Assembly: GCF_052216985.1 (NCBI RefSeq)
Contig: NZ_JBQOUY010000002.1
Location: 124,001 to 188,000, forward strand
DNA from: Acidaminococcus fermentans_A
Lineage (GTDB): Bacteria > Bacillota > Negativicutes > Acidaminococcales > Acidaminococcaceae
Length of the DNA: 64,000 nucleotides
Direction: 5' to 3'
Part shown: one piece after another, positions 15,361 through 24,700 of the stretch
Position numbering within the stretch: position 1 is the stretch's first letter
Layout of the letters: each line of letters starts with the position of its first letter
Made by a program: the position numbers and the translations under genes
Notes under the pieces: generated by a model
What the model was told of the DNA's origin: nothing
Database searches by the model: none
The model's input: only the letters and a program-made list of their open reading frames with translations

Positions 15361-15765
15361 ATGAGAAAAATAGGAATCGCTTTAAGGGTGCTGTTGCTTG
15401 GCGTCTTTGTATGGGCAGCAGGAATGCTGCCTGTCAGTGCAACGGATGTTTGGGTAGCCCATTGGAACAGTGAAAATCTTGATATTTACGTGATGGATGA
15501 TACCATTTCCTATGGCACGCGGGGAGATACCCGGTGGTTCGATGTATCTACAAAGATGGTTAAAAATGGCCAGCTGCAGGAAGTCGTCCATTGGGAATTC
15601 AGTAAATACAAAACAGATATGTGGCGCTATGAAACGAATCGGATGGGGGGTACTCATACGACTGTGGTTATCCCCCGCAGTAGAATCTTTGAATATTGCA
15701 TGGATCAGATAGGCTGGCCGTACACTATCCGCATAAGCCACAGGATTACAAGGTATTATTATTGA
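15361..15765 (+). CDS. Small exported protein of unknown function
   Basis: ATG 15361 is preceded by AAAAGGAGTGATTTT and starts directly with a signal peptide (MRKIGIALRVLLLGVFVWAA, cut near PVSA-TD). The 110-residue mature part carries TDVWVAHWNSENLDIYVMDD, DTRWFDVSTKMV and a C-terminal IRISHRITRYYY. I do not recognise the family; the strand-rich pattern and surface residues fit a small secreted or envelope protein. It is a lone gene between two mosaic repeats. Confidence 0.7.
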   Translation: MRKIGIALRVLLLGVFVWAAGMLPVSATDVWVAHWNSENLDIYVMDDTISYGTRGDTRWFDVSTKMVKNGQLQEVVHWEFSKYKTDMWRYETNRMGGTHTTVVIPRSRIFEYCMDQIGWPYTIRISHRITRYYY

Positions 15766-15907
15766 TGTCATCGAAAAAATCACCAGCTGGCATGTTGGAA
15801 CCGGGCTGCAATTGCCGTCGCCAATGCACCACACTGGTGATTTCTTTGCTACTCATTATATTAACGTACGTAATGACTGTCAAAAGGAAATTCTGCTCTC
15901 TGGTTCT

Positions 15908-15990
15908 TTGACCCCAACGTGGTAGGGGCTTCCCGCAGGGAAGGCCGTCCCGGCCGCCCAGAGGGGTCCCTGTACTCTTCACTCTGCGCT
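15908..15990 (+). repeat. Mosaic intergenic repeat, partial copy
   Basis: CCCCAACGTGGTAGGGGCTT and CCGTCCCGGCCGCCCAGAGG match the second half of 11096-11351; the end hairpin is absent. Confidence 0.7.
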
Positions 15991-16764
15991 TATGCCCCAT
16001 TCCCACCTGCCCATCCCCCTCCTTTTTTGCTATAATAGCAGAGAAAAATTCACCCCAGAAAAATTTCGGTAGTAGGAAAAACCGTTTTACTACCATTTTT
16101 ACTACTGCAATGGGGAAAGTTGTGCCGTTTTTTGCAAAATTTTGTCCTGTTCTATGTGGACATGTGGAGCTTGCAAAACCGCATTAAATCGGCATATTTT
16201 GGCATAGAAGGGAGTTTTGTGTCCATGATCAAAATACTATTTATCTGCCACGGCACTACGAGGTGAGCGAGCCTGGAGAGGCGCATAAACTGGGGATGAC
16301 AGAAACAAATGTACAAGAGAAGAACACCTGTTTTACTACTGAGCGCAAGATATAGTGGCCTATTGGAAGAAGATAACTACATATTGTGTATGCCAAACAA
16401 CGCACGTAAAACTTTGCAAATCAGGAAAGAAAAGAGAGCTTTTTAGGGCGCTTTTGTTATGAAGTGAATTTACATTCAGATATAGGAAAACTTGCTCGCA
16501 GGCAAGGGTACGGCAAGGGAGATGGTCCGGGTGGGAGTTCCTGTCCGGGCTTTTTTATATTGTTTTTTCATAATGATAATATGTTATACTGTATTTAACT
16601 ATGTATAAGTGCATCTATTTCAGACAATACACCTGCTGCACAGCAGAAACTATGGTTTGCCAGGAAAAGTTGAAAACCAACATGCAGATTATGATACCAG
16701 ATATTCCAGACGGTGTCTGGAATATCTCTAGTACTCCCGATAAAAGGAATAGAAAAGGAATAGA
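15991..16764 (+). other. Long intergenic region with possible decayed integration site
   Basis: No intact gene. Several TTTACTAC/GTAGTAG motifs occur at 16068-16106 and 16331-16339. At 16225 a short frame starts MIKILFICHGTTR and stops; this resembles the first residues of low-molecular-weight tyrosine phosphatases (CxxxxxR loop) cut off inside the active site. A TATAATAG near 16032 could be a -10 element. It may be the scar of an excised or decayed mobile element, but no integrase can be read. Confidence 0.4.
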
Positions 16765-17136
16765 ATGATGAGTATAGAAGGTCTGGAAAAACTAATTGGA
16801 TCAATCGTCAAAATCAAACCGACGGTGATCCGTTCTGAAACAGGGGACATCATCAGGGCTAAATGGCTTCCGGAAGAAAGTGATTTTGGGAAGGATGTGA
16901 TTTTTACTTTTGTGTGGAGGTTCTTGAAGTTCTGGGATGGCTTCATCCCCAATTCGCTCCGGCCTATCCTCGGACTGCTCCAGCTGATACCATTCTTCTA
17001 CTTCTATGCAGGGCTGAGCGATGGATGGATGACCAAATATTATGCAGCCATTGGTATGGTCTGCATGGGGATAAGTATGTACGTAACAGAAGAAGGGGAA
17101 AGTCTGGTGGAGAGATTCAACCCCAGAAACTGGTAG
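16765..17136 (+). CDS. Small membrane protein of unknown function
   Basis: A 123-residue protein, not recognised. The N-terminal 45 residues are soluble (GSIVKIKPTVIRSETGDIIR suggests a small beta domain). Two hydrophobic segments follow, around LRPILGLLQLIPFFYFYAGL and KYYAAIGMVCMGISMYV, and the C-terminal residues are polar. AAAAGGAATAGA precedes the ATG. The next gene begins 15 bases downstream and also has two membrane segments, so they are probably one operon. Confidence 0.6.
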   Translation: MMSIEGLEKLIGSIVKIKPTVIRSETGDIIRAKWLPEESDFGKDVIFTFVWRFLKFWDGFIPNSLRPILGLLQLIPFFYFYAGLSDGWMTKYYAAIGMVCMGISMYVTEEGESLVERFNPRNW

Positions 17137-17151
17137 GAAGAAGGGAAAGCC

Positions 17152-17619
17152 ATGGATGATAGATATTTGTGCCCCAAATGCGGGTCCGATGATGTACGGA
17201 AAGTGGAAATGATCTGGAAAGAACAGACGGGGGATATCAACCTGGACTCCGTAGGGACCACATATGGGACCGGGGACGTCAATGTAGGGTATTTCAAATC
17301 CAAAGGGACCCAGATCTCCAAAATGGCCAGGGAAGCAGCCCCGCCAAGAAAAAGGAACATCAAGACCGATGTTTTGGGCGGAATTTTCCTGGGCTTCTTC
17401 CTGGGAGCGCTGTTCGGGCTGACTGCTCTCTGGACCGGGCACAAAGACCTGGCAGCAGGCATCTTCTGGGCCCTGTTGGGAATCGGCTGGATGTATGGAT
17501 GCTTCCTGGCAGGGAAGGATAACGTCTGGAATGACAAGGTATGGCCGAAAGTCTATGCTGGCTGGCAGCACACCTGGATCTGCACCCGGTGTGGGAAACG
17601 TTTTTCCATCCATGATTGA
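17152..17619 (+). CDS. Zinc-ribbon membrane protein
   Basis: A 155-residue protein with CPKCGSDD near the start (residues 7-10) and CTRCGKRF near the end, two CxxC knuckles that could form one zinc ribbon from both termini on the cytoplasmic side. Between them lie two membrane segments (GGIFLGFFLGALFGLTALW and LAAGIFWALLGIGWMYGCFL), so both ends face the same side. The KVEMIWKEQTGD-to-YFKSKGTQ stretch is soluble. Function is unknown. It follows the small membrane protein gene by 15 bases. Confidence 0.65.
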   Translation: MDDRYLCPKCGSDDVRKVEMIWKEQTGDINLDSVGTTYGTGDVNVGYFKSKGTQISKMAREAAPPRKRNIKTDVLGGIFLGFFLGALFGLTALWTGHKDLAAGIFWALLGIGWMYGCFLAGKDNVWNDKVWPKVYAGWQHTWICTRCGKRFSIHD

Positions 17620-17703
17620 AGTGGGGGATGGGAAACTGGGTTTGGAGGGGACTTTCATTATGGATTTTCTCTCCTTGTTATCCAGAAATTTACACAGCGT
17701 TCA

Positions 17704-17712
17704 TGGTATAAT
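17704..17712 (+). promoter_or_regulatory. Extended -10 promoter
   Basis: TGGTATAAT (TGN plus TATAAT) at 17704-17712, upstream of the NUDIX fragment and the gene at 17885. A good -35 at normal distance is not seen. Confidence 0.45.
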
Positions 17713-17743
17713 AAAATATAGTATAAAAATGGGAAAAGGGGCG

Positions 17744-17851
17744 ATGGCTTTGAAAACAATCAACGTTGTGGACGCATTGTTTATCAACCAGGATAAAGTC
17801 TTCGCTACCCTACGGGGATGTGAAGAATTCAATGATAGATGGAATATGTAG
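17744..17851 (+). pseudogene. Truncated NUDIX (MutT-like) N-terminus
   Basis: A 35-residue frame (MALKTINVVDALFINQDKVF and onward) is clearly a diverged copy of the first 35 residues of the NUDIX protein at 18337-18756 (MALKTVRVVAALILNQDKVL). It ends with a stop exactly where the NUDIX box would begin, so it lacks catalytic residues. It is a 5' duplication that now lies in front of an unrelated AT-rich gene. Confidence 0.7.
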
Positions 17852-17884
17852 GAACAAAATTTATACTTACTCAGGAGAAAGAAA

Positions 17885-18259
17885 ATGGATAATAAAAGTA
17901 TTGGTTATATCATTGTAAGTTTAATTATTGCTTGTGTGATGATATTTGGGGGGAATGATAAACCTTCTAAAAATCAAACTTCTCAAGCCTCTCAAGAACC
18001 GAACTATATGTTACTTGCTAAGGAGGATATTGAAAAAAGAACAGGATTATATGTTACCGATTTTTCTATAAAACAGAGTAATGTAGCAAAAGCACAAAAT
18101 GGAAATGTCACTGTTGATTCAGATATAAAACTAGACAATAAAAAAGAAACGCAACATTTTTGGGCTATTTACACCGAAAAAGGGAAATTACTTAGACTGA
18201 AAATTGGCCCAAATGTTATTTATGATGCTCAAGAACAAGATAAAAATAAGAAGCAATAG
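17885..18259 (+). CDS. Membrane-anchored small protein of unknown function
   Basis: A 124-residue protein with an N-terminal membrane anchor (SIGYIIVSLIIACVMIFG), a short polar linker rich in Ser, Gln and Asn, and a soluble domain of about 80 residues (YMLLAKEDIEKRTGLYVTDF to IGPNVIYDAQEQDKNKKQ) on the outer face. No family recognised. CAGGAGAAAGAAA precedes the ATG. Its base composition is clearly more AT-rich than the NUDIX sequences on both sides, so it looks like a later insertion between the NUDIX fragment and the intact NUDIX gene. Confidence 0.6.
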   Translation: MDNKSIGYIIVSLIIACVMIFGGNDKPSKNQTSQASQEPNYMLLAKEDIEKRTGLYVTDFSIKQSNVAKAQNGNVTVDSDIKLDNKKETQHFWAIYTEKGKLLRLKIGPNVIYDAQEQDKNKKQ

Positions 18260-18336
18260 AGCTATAAGCATAAATCAAAATAGCACATGTGTTATGGAAA
18301 AATAAGGAATAAAGTAAATTGCATGTAAAAGAGAAG

Positions 18337-18756
18337 ATGGCTTTGAAAACGGTACGGGTTGTGGCGGCGCTGATACTCAACCAGGATAAGGTCCTGGCCA
18401 CCCAACGGAGGTATGGAGAATTCAAAGACGGATGGGAATTCCCTGGGGGAAAGATCGAGCCAGGGGAAACTCCGGAGCAGGCCATTAAACGGGAGATCCG
18501 GGAAGAGCTGGCTACGGATATCCGGGTGGAACAGCCTCTCACTACAGTGGAATACGACTATCCTACCTTCCATCTTTCCATGGAGTGCTTCATCTGCAAA
18601 GTGGAACAGGGCAACTTGACCTTATTGGAACACGAAGCCGCTAAGTGGCTTTCCTATGATGAATTGGATAGTGTGGATTGGTTGCCGGCGGATCGGATTG
18701 TGGTGAGGGAGTTGCGGAAGTTCCTGGCGAAAAGGTCTCTTGCAAAATATCATTAG
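18337..18756 (+). CDS. NUDIX hydrolase, MutT/8-oxo-dGTPase-like
   Basis: ATG 18337 gives 139 residues. The NUDIX box GGKIEPGETPEQAIKREIRE plus EELATDI fits Gx5Ex7REUxEExGU, with the metal-binding glutamates present. WEFPGGKIEPGE is typical of (deoxy)nucleoside triphosphate pyrophosphohydrolases of the MutT group that remove oxidised nucleotides. A diverged copy of its first 35 codons lies 0.6 kb upstream. A longer TTG start at 18319 is possible but has no good ribosome site. Confidence 0.85.
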   Translation: MALKTVRVVAALILNQDKVLATQRRYGEFKDGWEFPGGKIEPGETPEQAIKREIREELATDIRVEQPLTTVEYDYPTFHLSMECFICKVEQGNLTLLEHEAAKWLSYDELDSVDWLPADRIVVRELRKFLAKRSLAKYH

Positions 18757-19090
18757 TAAAAAAGAAATTCTACAAAGCTTAACTGTACTGAAATTTTCAC
18801 AGAAACTGTAGTATTATGAAATAGATTGAAAACCACAAGTAATCGTGTTAAACTAATATATTAACAATTTATATATAAAATTAGAGGTTAGATTACTTTG
18901 ACTGATGATAAAAATTTCTAGTTTTATAAAGAGAGAATAGAATCAATTTTAAAAAGCAACGTATATTTTAATAAATACTCTAACCTATATAGGATAGGGA
19001 GAATGCTATTACTAAAGTTCTGGATAAGATTTATAAAAACTCTTGATTATTAGGCCTATAATATTGTTATATGCATAAGGAGCAGGTTCA
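18757..19090 (+). other. AT-rich leader of the island, with a possible broken small gene
   Basis: No intact gene. A frame from TTG 18898 (AGAGGT upstream) has a stop at codon 8 and then runs open for 43 codons to 19054 (FYKERIESILKSN, then YRIGRMLLLKFWIRF), perhaps a decayed gene. TATAAT at 19057-19062 is a candidate -10 for the island operon but lacks a good -35. Confidence 0.4.
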
Positions 19091-20809
19091 GTGTGGTGCA
19101 AAAATTGTAATATAGAAACCAACGAAAAAACATGCCCTATCTGTGGTGAAAAGACTATTGAAGATATTCCGACAGAAGTATACTGGTGTGATAAATGCCA
19201 TGTTCCTGTAATGCAGGAAATTACGCAAGCCGATAAGGGCGTCTGCCCAAGATGCGGCACACCAATGAAATATTTGACGTCGGATATTCGCCCAGTGTTT
19301 CCGGAAGAAAGATTATTAATCGAAATACTGTTAAAGAAAAAACCATATTTGTGGGCAGAGTCTTCAGTATGGGCATCTAACAATAGATATTATGTTAATG
19401 GAAAATCAATAGCATTACCTAGTAAACTTTTCAAAGAAGCGAATGAGGATATATACATTGAGCAGCTTCAACGTTTCAAAGAAAATAATCCGCATGAATT
19501 TTTTGAGGGAAATCTTGAGGTATTCAAGGAAGCAAATCAAAGAAGATTAGATTACCTAATTGATGAAGCTCATAATTTTATTAAAAGAGCGGCTGCGAAA
19601 TTTCCGGAAGAAAATATTGTACTTTCTTTCTCAGGGGGGAAAGATTCCACTGTTACAGCTGATCTTGCTATCAAAGCATTAAGTAATCCAAGTTTGGTTC
19701 ATATTTTTGGTAATACTACATTGGAATTTCCTTTAACTGTACGGTATGCAGAACGCTATCGGCGTAATCATCCACAGGCAATTTTCAAAATTGCTAAAAA
19801 TAATGAACAGGTTTTTCTAGACGTGTGTTCAGATATTGGGCCCCCTGCTCGAATGATGAGATGGTGTTGCTCTATGTTTAAGACTGGTCCCATCACTCGT
19901 GTAATTAATGCTTTATATCGCAACCAGCAGATTCTAACATTTTATGGAATTAGAAAATCTGAATCTGTAGCAAGAAGTAAGTACAATCGCATAGAAGATG
20001 ATGCTGAATCAATAAAGATTCAGCAACAGACTGTAGCATCACCAATATTCTTTTGGAAAGATATGGATATTTGGCTCTATATTCTTTCTGAAGGTATTGA
20101 TTTTAATGAGGCATATCGGTTAGGGTATGATCGTGTTGGCTGTTGGTGCTGTCCTAACAATAATCAACGGGCTCAATTTTTATCTAGAATCTATATGCCA
20201 GAAGCATCTAAAAAATGGAGAGAATTTCTTGTAGATTTTGCCAGGAAAATTGGCAAACCTGATGCAGAAGAATATGTGGATTCTGGAGCATGGAAGGCAA
20301 GACAAGGTGGAAACGGGTTGCAGGCTGCTGGTGATGTAAAAATTCGTTTTACTAATTGCACAACAGAAGAACACGCAAAAATATATCGTCTTGTTCGTCC
20401 TATGGATGACGAATTTCTTAATATGCTGACTCCTTTTGGGAGAGTGGCTCCAGAACTTGGCCAGAAATTACTACACGAGGTACTTGTACTTGATGTTCGC
20501 ACTAATGTCCCAATTTTATCGGTGCAGCCGTTTGAACAGGATGGGTTTGAGCATGCTGTTAAAATTCGGACAATGAACGTCAAAAATCATAACAACTTAC
20601 AACATATGGTAGGTTATCAGGTTCGTAAATTTAATGCATGTAGAAAATGCTTAAAATGTGAGTCTCTTTGTAAAGCTGGTGCAATTTCCATAACAGAAGA
20701 AGGATATCATATTGATCCGCAAAAGTGTGTTCATTGTAAGATGTGTGTGACAGCAAAGTACCTCCGCGGTGGATGTCTGATGGATAAATATTTGCGAACG
20801 AAGGATTAG
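19091..20809 (+). CDS. sspD: PAPS-reductase-like DNA sulfuration enzyme (SspD-like)
   Basis: A 572-residue member of the ATP-pyrophosphatase/PAPS reductase family, the class that includes DndC and SspD, which activate DNA backbone phosphate for sulfur insertion. It starts at GTG 19091 with AAGGAG at 19077-19082. Domains: two zinc ribbons (C3, C6, C15, C18 and C33, C36, C52, C55); P-loop SGGKDS at 181-186; WCCSMFKTGPI and GCWCCPNNNQ, whose cysteines could carry sulfur or a cluster; and a C-terminal ferredoxin-like part with C517, C520, C523, C527 and C546, C549, C552, C562, suited to two 4Fe-4S clusters. First gene of the island; 14 bases from the DUF4007 gene. The Ssp assignment rests mainly on the neighbours. 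Confidence 0.8.
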   Translation: MWCKNCNIETNEKTCPICGEKTIEDIPTEVYWCDKCHVPVMQEITQADKGVCPRCGTPMKYLTSDIRPVFPEERLLIEILLKKKPYLWAESSVWASNNRYYVNGKSIALPSKLFKEANEDIYIEQLQRFKENNPHEFFEGNLEVFKEANQRRLDYLIDEAHNFIKRAAAKFPEENIVLSFSGGKDSTVTADLAIKALSNPSLVHIFGNTTLEFPLTVRYAERYRRNHPQAIFKIAKNNEQVFLDVCSDIGPPARMMRWCCSMFKTGPITRVINALYRNQQILTFYGIRKSESVARSKYNRIEDDAESIKIQQQTVASPIFFWKDMDIWLYILSEGIDFNEAYRLGYDRVGCWCCPNNNQRAQFLSRIYMPEASKKWREFLVDFARKIGKPDAEEYVDSGAWKARQGGNGLQAAGDVKIRFTNCTTEEHAKIYRLVRPMDDEFLNMLTPFGRVAPELGQKLLHEVLVLDVRTNVPILSVQPFEQDGFEHAVKIRTMNVKNHNNLQHMVGYQVRKFNACRKCLKCESLCKAGAISITEEGYHIDPQKCVHCKMCVTAKYLRGGCLMDKYLRTKD

Positions 20810-20823
20810 GAGGAGCAGAAGAC

Positions 20824-21726
20824 ATGGCTATGAAATTCCGTGCCCATGAAACATTTTTTATAAGAAAGGGGTGGTTAAGTAAAGGTATGCGATATGTGTC
20901 GCAAAAACCTGATGTTTTTATTGATAAAAACGAAAACCCCATGGATGTTCTTGGTCTCGGTTCGAACATGGTCAAGTCACTCCGCTATTGGCTTCAAGCT
21001 GTGGGATTGACTGAAGAAGCATCTAAGGGGAAACGTTTCCAAAAATTTACAAAGCTTGGAGAACAGGTATTTAAGCATGATCCGTATACCGAAGAGTATG
21101 GAACTCTTTATTTGTTACAATACAAATTGGCTACAAATGAAGATGTGGCCCCATCTTGGTACTATTTTTTTAACGTATTCTCTATGCAGGAATTTGGAAA
21201 AGACGATTTCATCGAGCAAATAGAGAATTATCTTAAGATGAAAGATGTAAGCGTTGCCTTACGTTCTTTAAATGATGATTTCTCTTGTATCATAAATAGT
21301 TATGTACCCAAATATAAATCAAGCCCTATAAAAGATTCTCCTGAGAATAGTATTAATTGCCCATTTGGAGAATTGGGATTGGTTGATATTTTAAACAAAG
21401 ATCACAATAATTACATTTATAAAAAGTCTATGCCGCCAGTAAAAAGCTTAAATCCTTGGGTTGTGATGGCAGTAATATCTGACCAGGCAAAAGAAAGAAA
21501 AGAAATTGGCTTGAATGAGCTATTAACTTCAAAATGTAATATTGGAAAAGTGTTTAATTTGGATTCTATTGGTATGCTGGAAGTTTTGCACGAAGTAGAA
21601 AGAATCGGTGAAATTAAAATAATTCGTACAGCAGGGTTGGATATCATCCGGATTAATCATAAAGAGAATACATTTCTTGAATGCGTAAAAAAATATTATG
21701 ATAGCATTGAGGAACAAAATATATGA
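20824..21726 (+). CDS. sspB: DUF4007 protein (SspB-like)
   Basis: A 300-residue DUF4007 protein. The N-terminal signature FRAHETFFIRKGWLSKGM and VLGLGSNMVKSLRYWLQAVG is characteristic. In Ssp-type phosphorothioation, as I recall it, the DUF4007 protein SspB nicks DNA so that sulfur can be placed on one strand; the catalytic residues cannot be located by eye here. Its middle contains a CPFGELGLVDIL stretch and the C-terminal part is a helical, winged-helix-like domain. Four-base ATGA overlap with the ATPase gene shows translational coupling. Confidence 0.8.
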   Translation: MAMKFRAHETFFIRKGWLSKGMRYVSQKPDVFIDKNENPMDVLGLGSNMVKSLRYWLQAVGLTEEASKGKRFQKFTKLGEQVFKHDPYTEEYGTLYLLQYKLATNEDVAPSWYYFFNVFSMQEFGKDDFIEQIENYLKMKDVSVALRSLNDDFSCIINSYVPKYKSSPIKDSPENSINCPFGELGLVDILNKDHNNYIYKKSMPPVKSLNPWVVMAVISDQAKERKEIGLNELLTSKCNIGKVFNLDSIGMLEVLHEVERIGEIKIIRTAGLDIIRINHKENTFLECVKKYYDSIEEQNI

Positions 21727-24700
21727 GTAGAATGATTACAGTTGCACCAGGATTCCAATATTCGGTGAATATTGGATATGACCTGAATAACGACGATAAA
21801 CTAAAAAATTTCATTCCCACGAGATCGGCAGTACAGCTTTTAAAAGAAATATTACAAAGTACAAGGCAAGATTCTACAGAGCGTGCAAGAGTACTAATCG
21901 GTGCTTATGGGAAAGGCAAATCGCATATTGTTTTGACGATTTTATCAATTCTTATGCAACGAGATCGGAACCTTTTTGTCCATCTTAATCCCAAAATTGA
22001 TGAAGATCTTGAACTGAAACAACTTGTTAACAATTATTATGCTAATCCTAACAATAAAATTTTGCCAGTTATCATAAATGGTACGAGTACAAGTTTATCA
22101 CAAGTGTTTTTACTTGCGTTGCAGAGAACTCTGAATGAGAATAATTTAGATCTTATGCCAGAGACTAATTATAAGGCTGCGATTCGAGCAATTCAAAAAT
22201 GGCGAGCAGAGTATCCAGATGTTTATGAGAAGCTCAAGAAAAGTATCTCTCTTCCGATTGATAAATTTTTATTAGGACTTGAAGATTATAATATCGAAGT
22301 TTATGAAGAGTTTGAACGAATCTATCCTACCTTGACTGCGGGAAGCTTGTTCAATCCATTTGTAGGCTTTGATGTGGTCGAGTTATATGAAAGTGTGGCG
22401 AAGAGCCTGAAGCAGCAAGGATACCTTGGCCTGTATGTCGTATATGATGAATTTAGTAAATTCTTAGAAGCAAATATAGCAGCAGCTTCCGTCAGCGATA
22501 CAAAAATGTTACAGGATTTTGCCGAGAAGTGTAATCGAAGTGGTGATACACAGATGCACTTGCTCCTGATTTCGCATAAGGAAATTGTCAATTATATTGA
22601 TCAGCTTCCAAAGCAAAAGGTAGATGGCTGGCGTGGAGTTTCTGATCGATTCCAACATATCCATTTAAACAATAATTTTGCACAAACATATGACATTATT
22701 TCTACAGTAATTATTAAGAATCATCGGAAATGGGACGTTTTTTGCAGTGAGCCGGAAAACGCAAACAAATTCGATGAATTGAAGCAACGGTATAAAAATC
22801 ATGCAATCTTTAATGACTCGGTTGAAAATGAGATAGATACGACGATTTTTGGGTGTTATCCACTACATCCCGTGTCTACCTTTATTTTGCCACGCCTATC
22901 TGAAAGAATTGCACAAAATGAAAGAACGCTTTTCACATTTTTATCTGCGGACGGACCGTCTACGCTAACAGCATTTCTTAACAAAAATAAGCAAGATGAA
23001 TTTGAATTGCTTACGCCAGATATGATATTTGATTATTTTGATCCTGTCTTTCAAAAAGAACCGATATCTGGTGAAATGCATAAAAATTACATTCTTACAT
23101 TAAGGATTCTTGAACAAATCAAAGGTCAGGAACTCGAAAGTAAGATTGTAAAAACAATTGCTCTGATTTATATGCTAGGGCAATTTGATAAATTAAAACC
23201 AATCAAAGAAGAAATCGTTGGCATTTTTAGTGTTCAATATCATCCTGAAGAAATAAATGCTGCAATAGATCGACTAATAAAAGCTGAGTACGTCATTTAC
23301 TTAAAACAAAGTAATGGCTATCTTAAACTTAAGCAATCTTCAGGTGTTGATATAGAACAAAAGATAGCTGATACTATTGCTTCCCAGGAATCAAGTTTTT
23401 CTTTAAAAGAAGCATTAAATGCTTCAAATCTTGATAAATACCTTTACCCTTCAAGATATAACGATGAGAAGGAAATGATTCGTTATTTTGAGTTTGAATT
23501 TATTGAGGAAAAAGAATTATTCGGTGAAATCAACTGGGAAAAGAAATCGGAAACTGTAAACGCTGATGGTGTGGTTTATGCCATTGTTCCAGATACAAAC
23601 GAATCAATCCCGTCAATCAAAGAGAAAATTCTGTTATCAAGTAAAGAAACAGATAGGTGTATCTTCATTATTCCCCAAAAAGCTACGGCTATTACTAAGA
23701 TTCTTAAAGAGTACGAAGCTATTCAAATTCTTAGAAAGAATGCTAAAGAAGACACGGTACTTTTTGAAGAATATGAAGTTATATATGAAGATCTCCGAGA
23801 TGTAATTAAAGAGTTTATTAATGAGTATACACATCCAGAAAACTTCAAATCTGTGTATATTTATAAGGGCGCGGAGCGAACGATTTTAAGAAAAGCTGCT
23901 TTAACAGGCCTGGCTTCTGAAATTTGTGATAAAGTGTTTTCTGAAACACCAACAATTAATAATGAAGCAATTAATAAGAGTATCATTACTTCTATTGCTA
24001 ATACTAGTAGAAGTAAAATAATCAGTGGTTTGTTACGAAATAAATTGGAACCCAATCTAGGCCTTTCGGGAACTGGCCAGGAAGTTTCAATTATGAGAAG
24101 TACGTTGTTGAGAAAAAATGTATTGATCAATGATGCAACTAGTACACGTATTAATTTAAAGCCAGCCGATTATCAAATGAAAAATGTGCTTGATCAGATA
24201 ATTGCATTCATAATGGAAGCAAAGAAGACTGGAAAGGTATCTTTTGAACGACTTTATGAAAAGCTGGAATCTCCTAAATACCATATCGGATTACGTAATG
24301 GAGTAATTCCTATTTATATTGCTGCTGTTTTTCATGAATTTCTTGAAGACATTATCATTCTTAATAATTATGGGCAAGTGCCGTTGACAGCAGATACTCT
24401 TCAAGCGATAAACTCTACACCGAGTGACTATATGCTTGAATATCTTGAATGGAATGCCGAAAAGCAGGAATTCGTTACGAAGATCGCAGAGATGTACAAT
24501 CAGTATGTGGTAGAAGCAGAACGAAATTTAAGCGCATATGAATATGCTGCATCCGCTATGAAACGGTGGTACTTGTCTTTGCCGAGATACACGAAAGAGA
24601 CAAAAGTACTGGGAGAGAAAAAAGTCGATATCCGGTATCAAAAAATGATGCGCTTGCTAAAGCAAAATTTTAGTGGGCAAGAATTACTCTTCGAAAAACT

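Noticed and set aside
16495..16557. Terminator near CCGGGCTTTTTTATATTG
   Set aside because: The T-run is convincing but the preceding GTCCGGG occurs as a direct, not inverted, repeat, so no stable stem forms.
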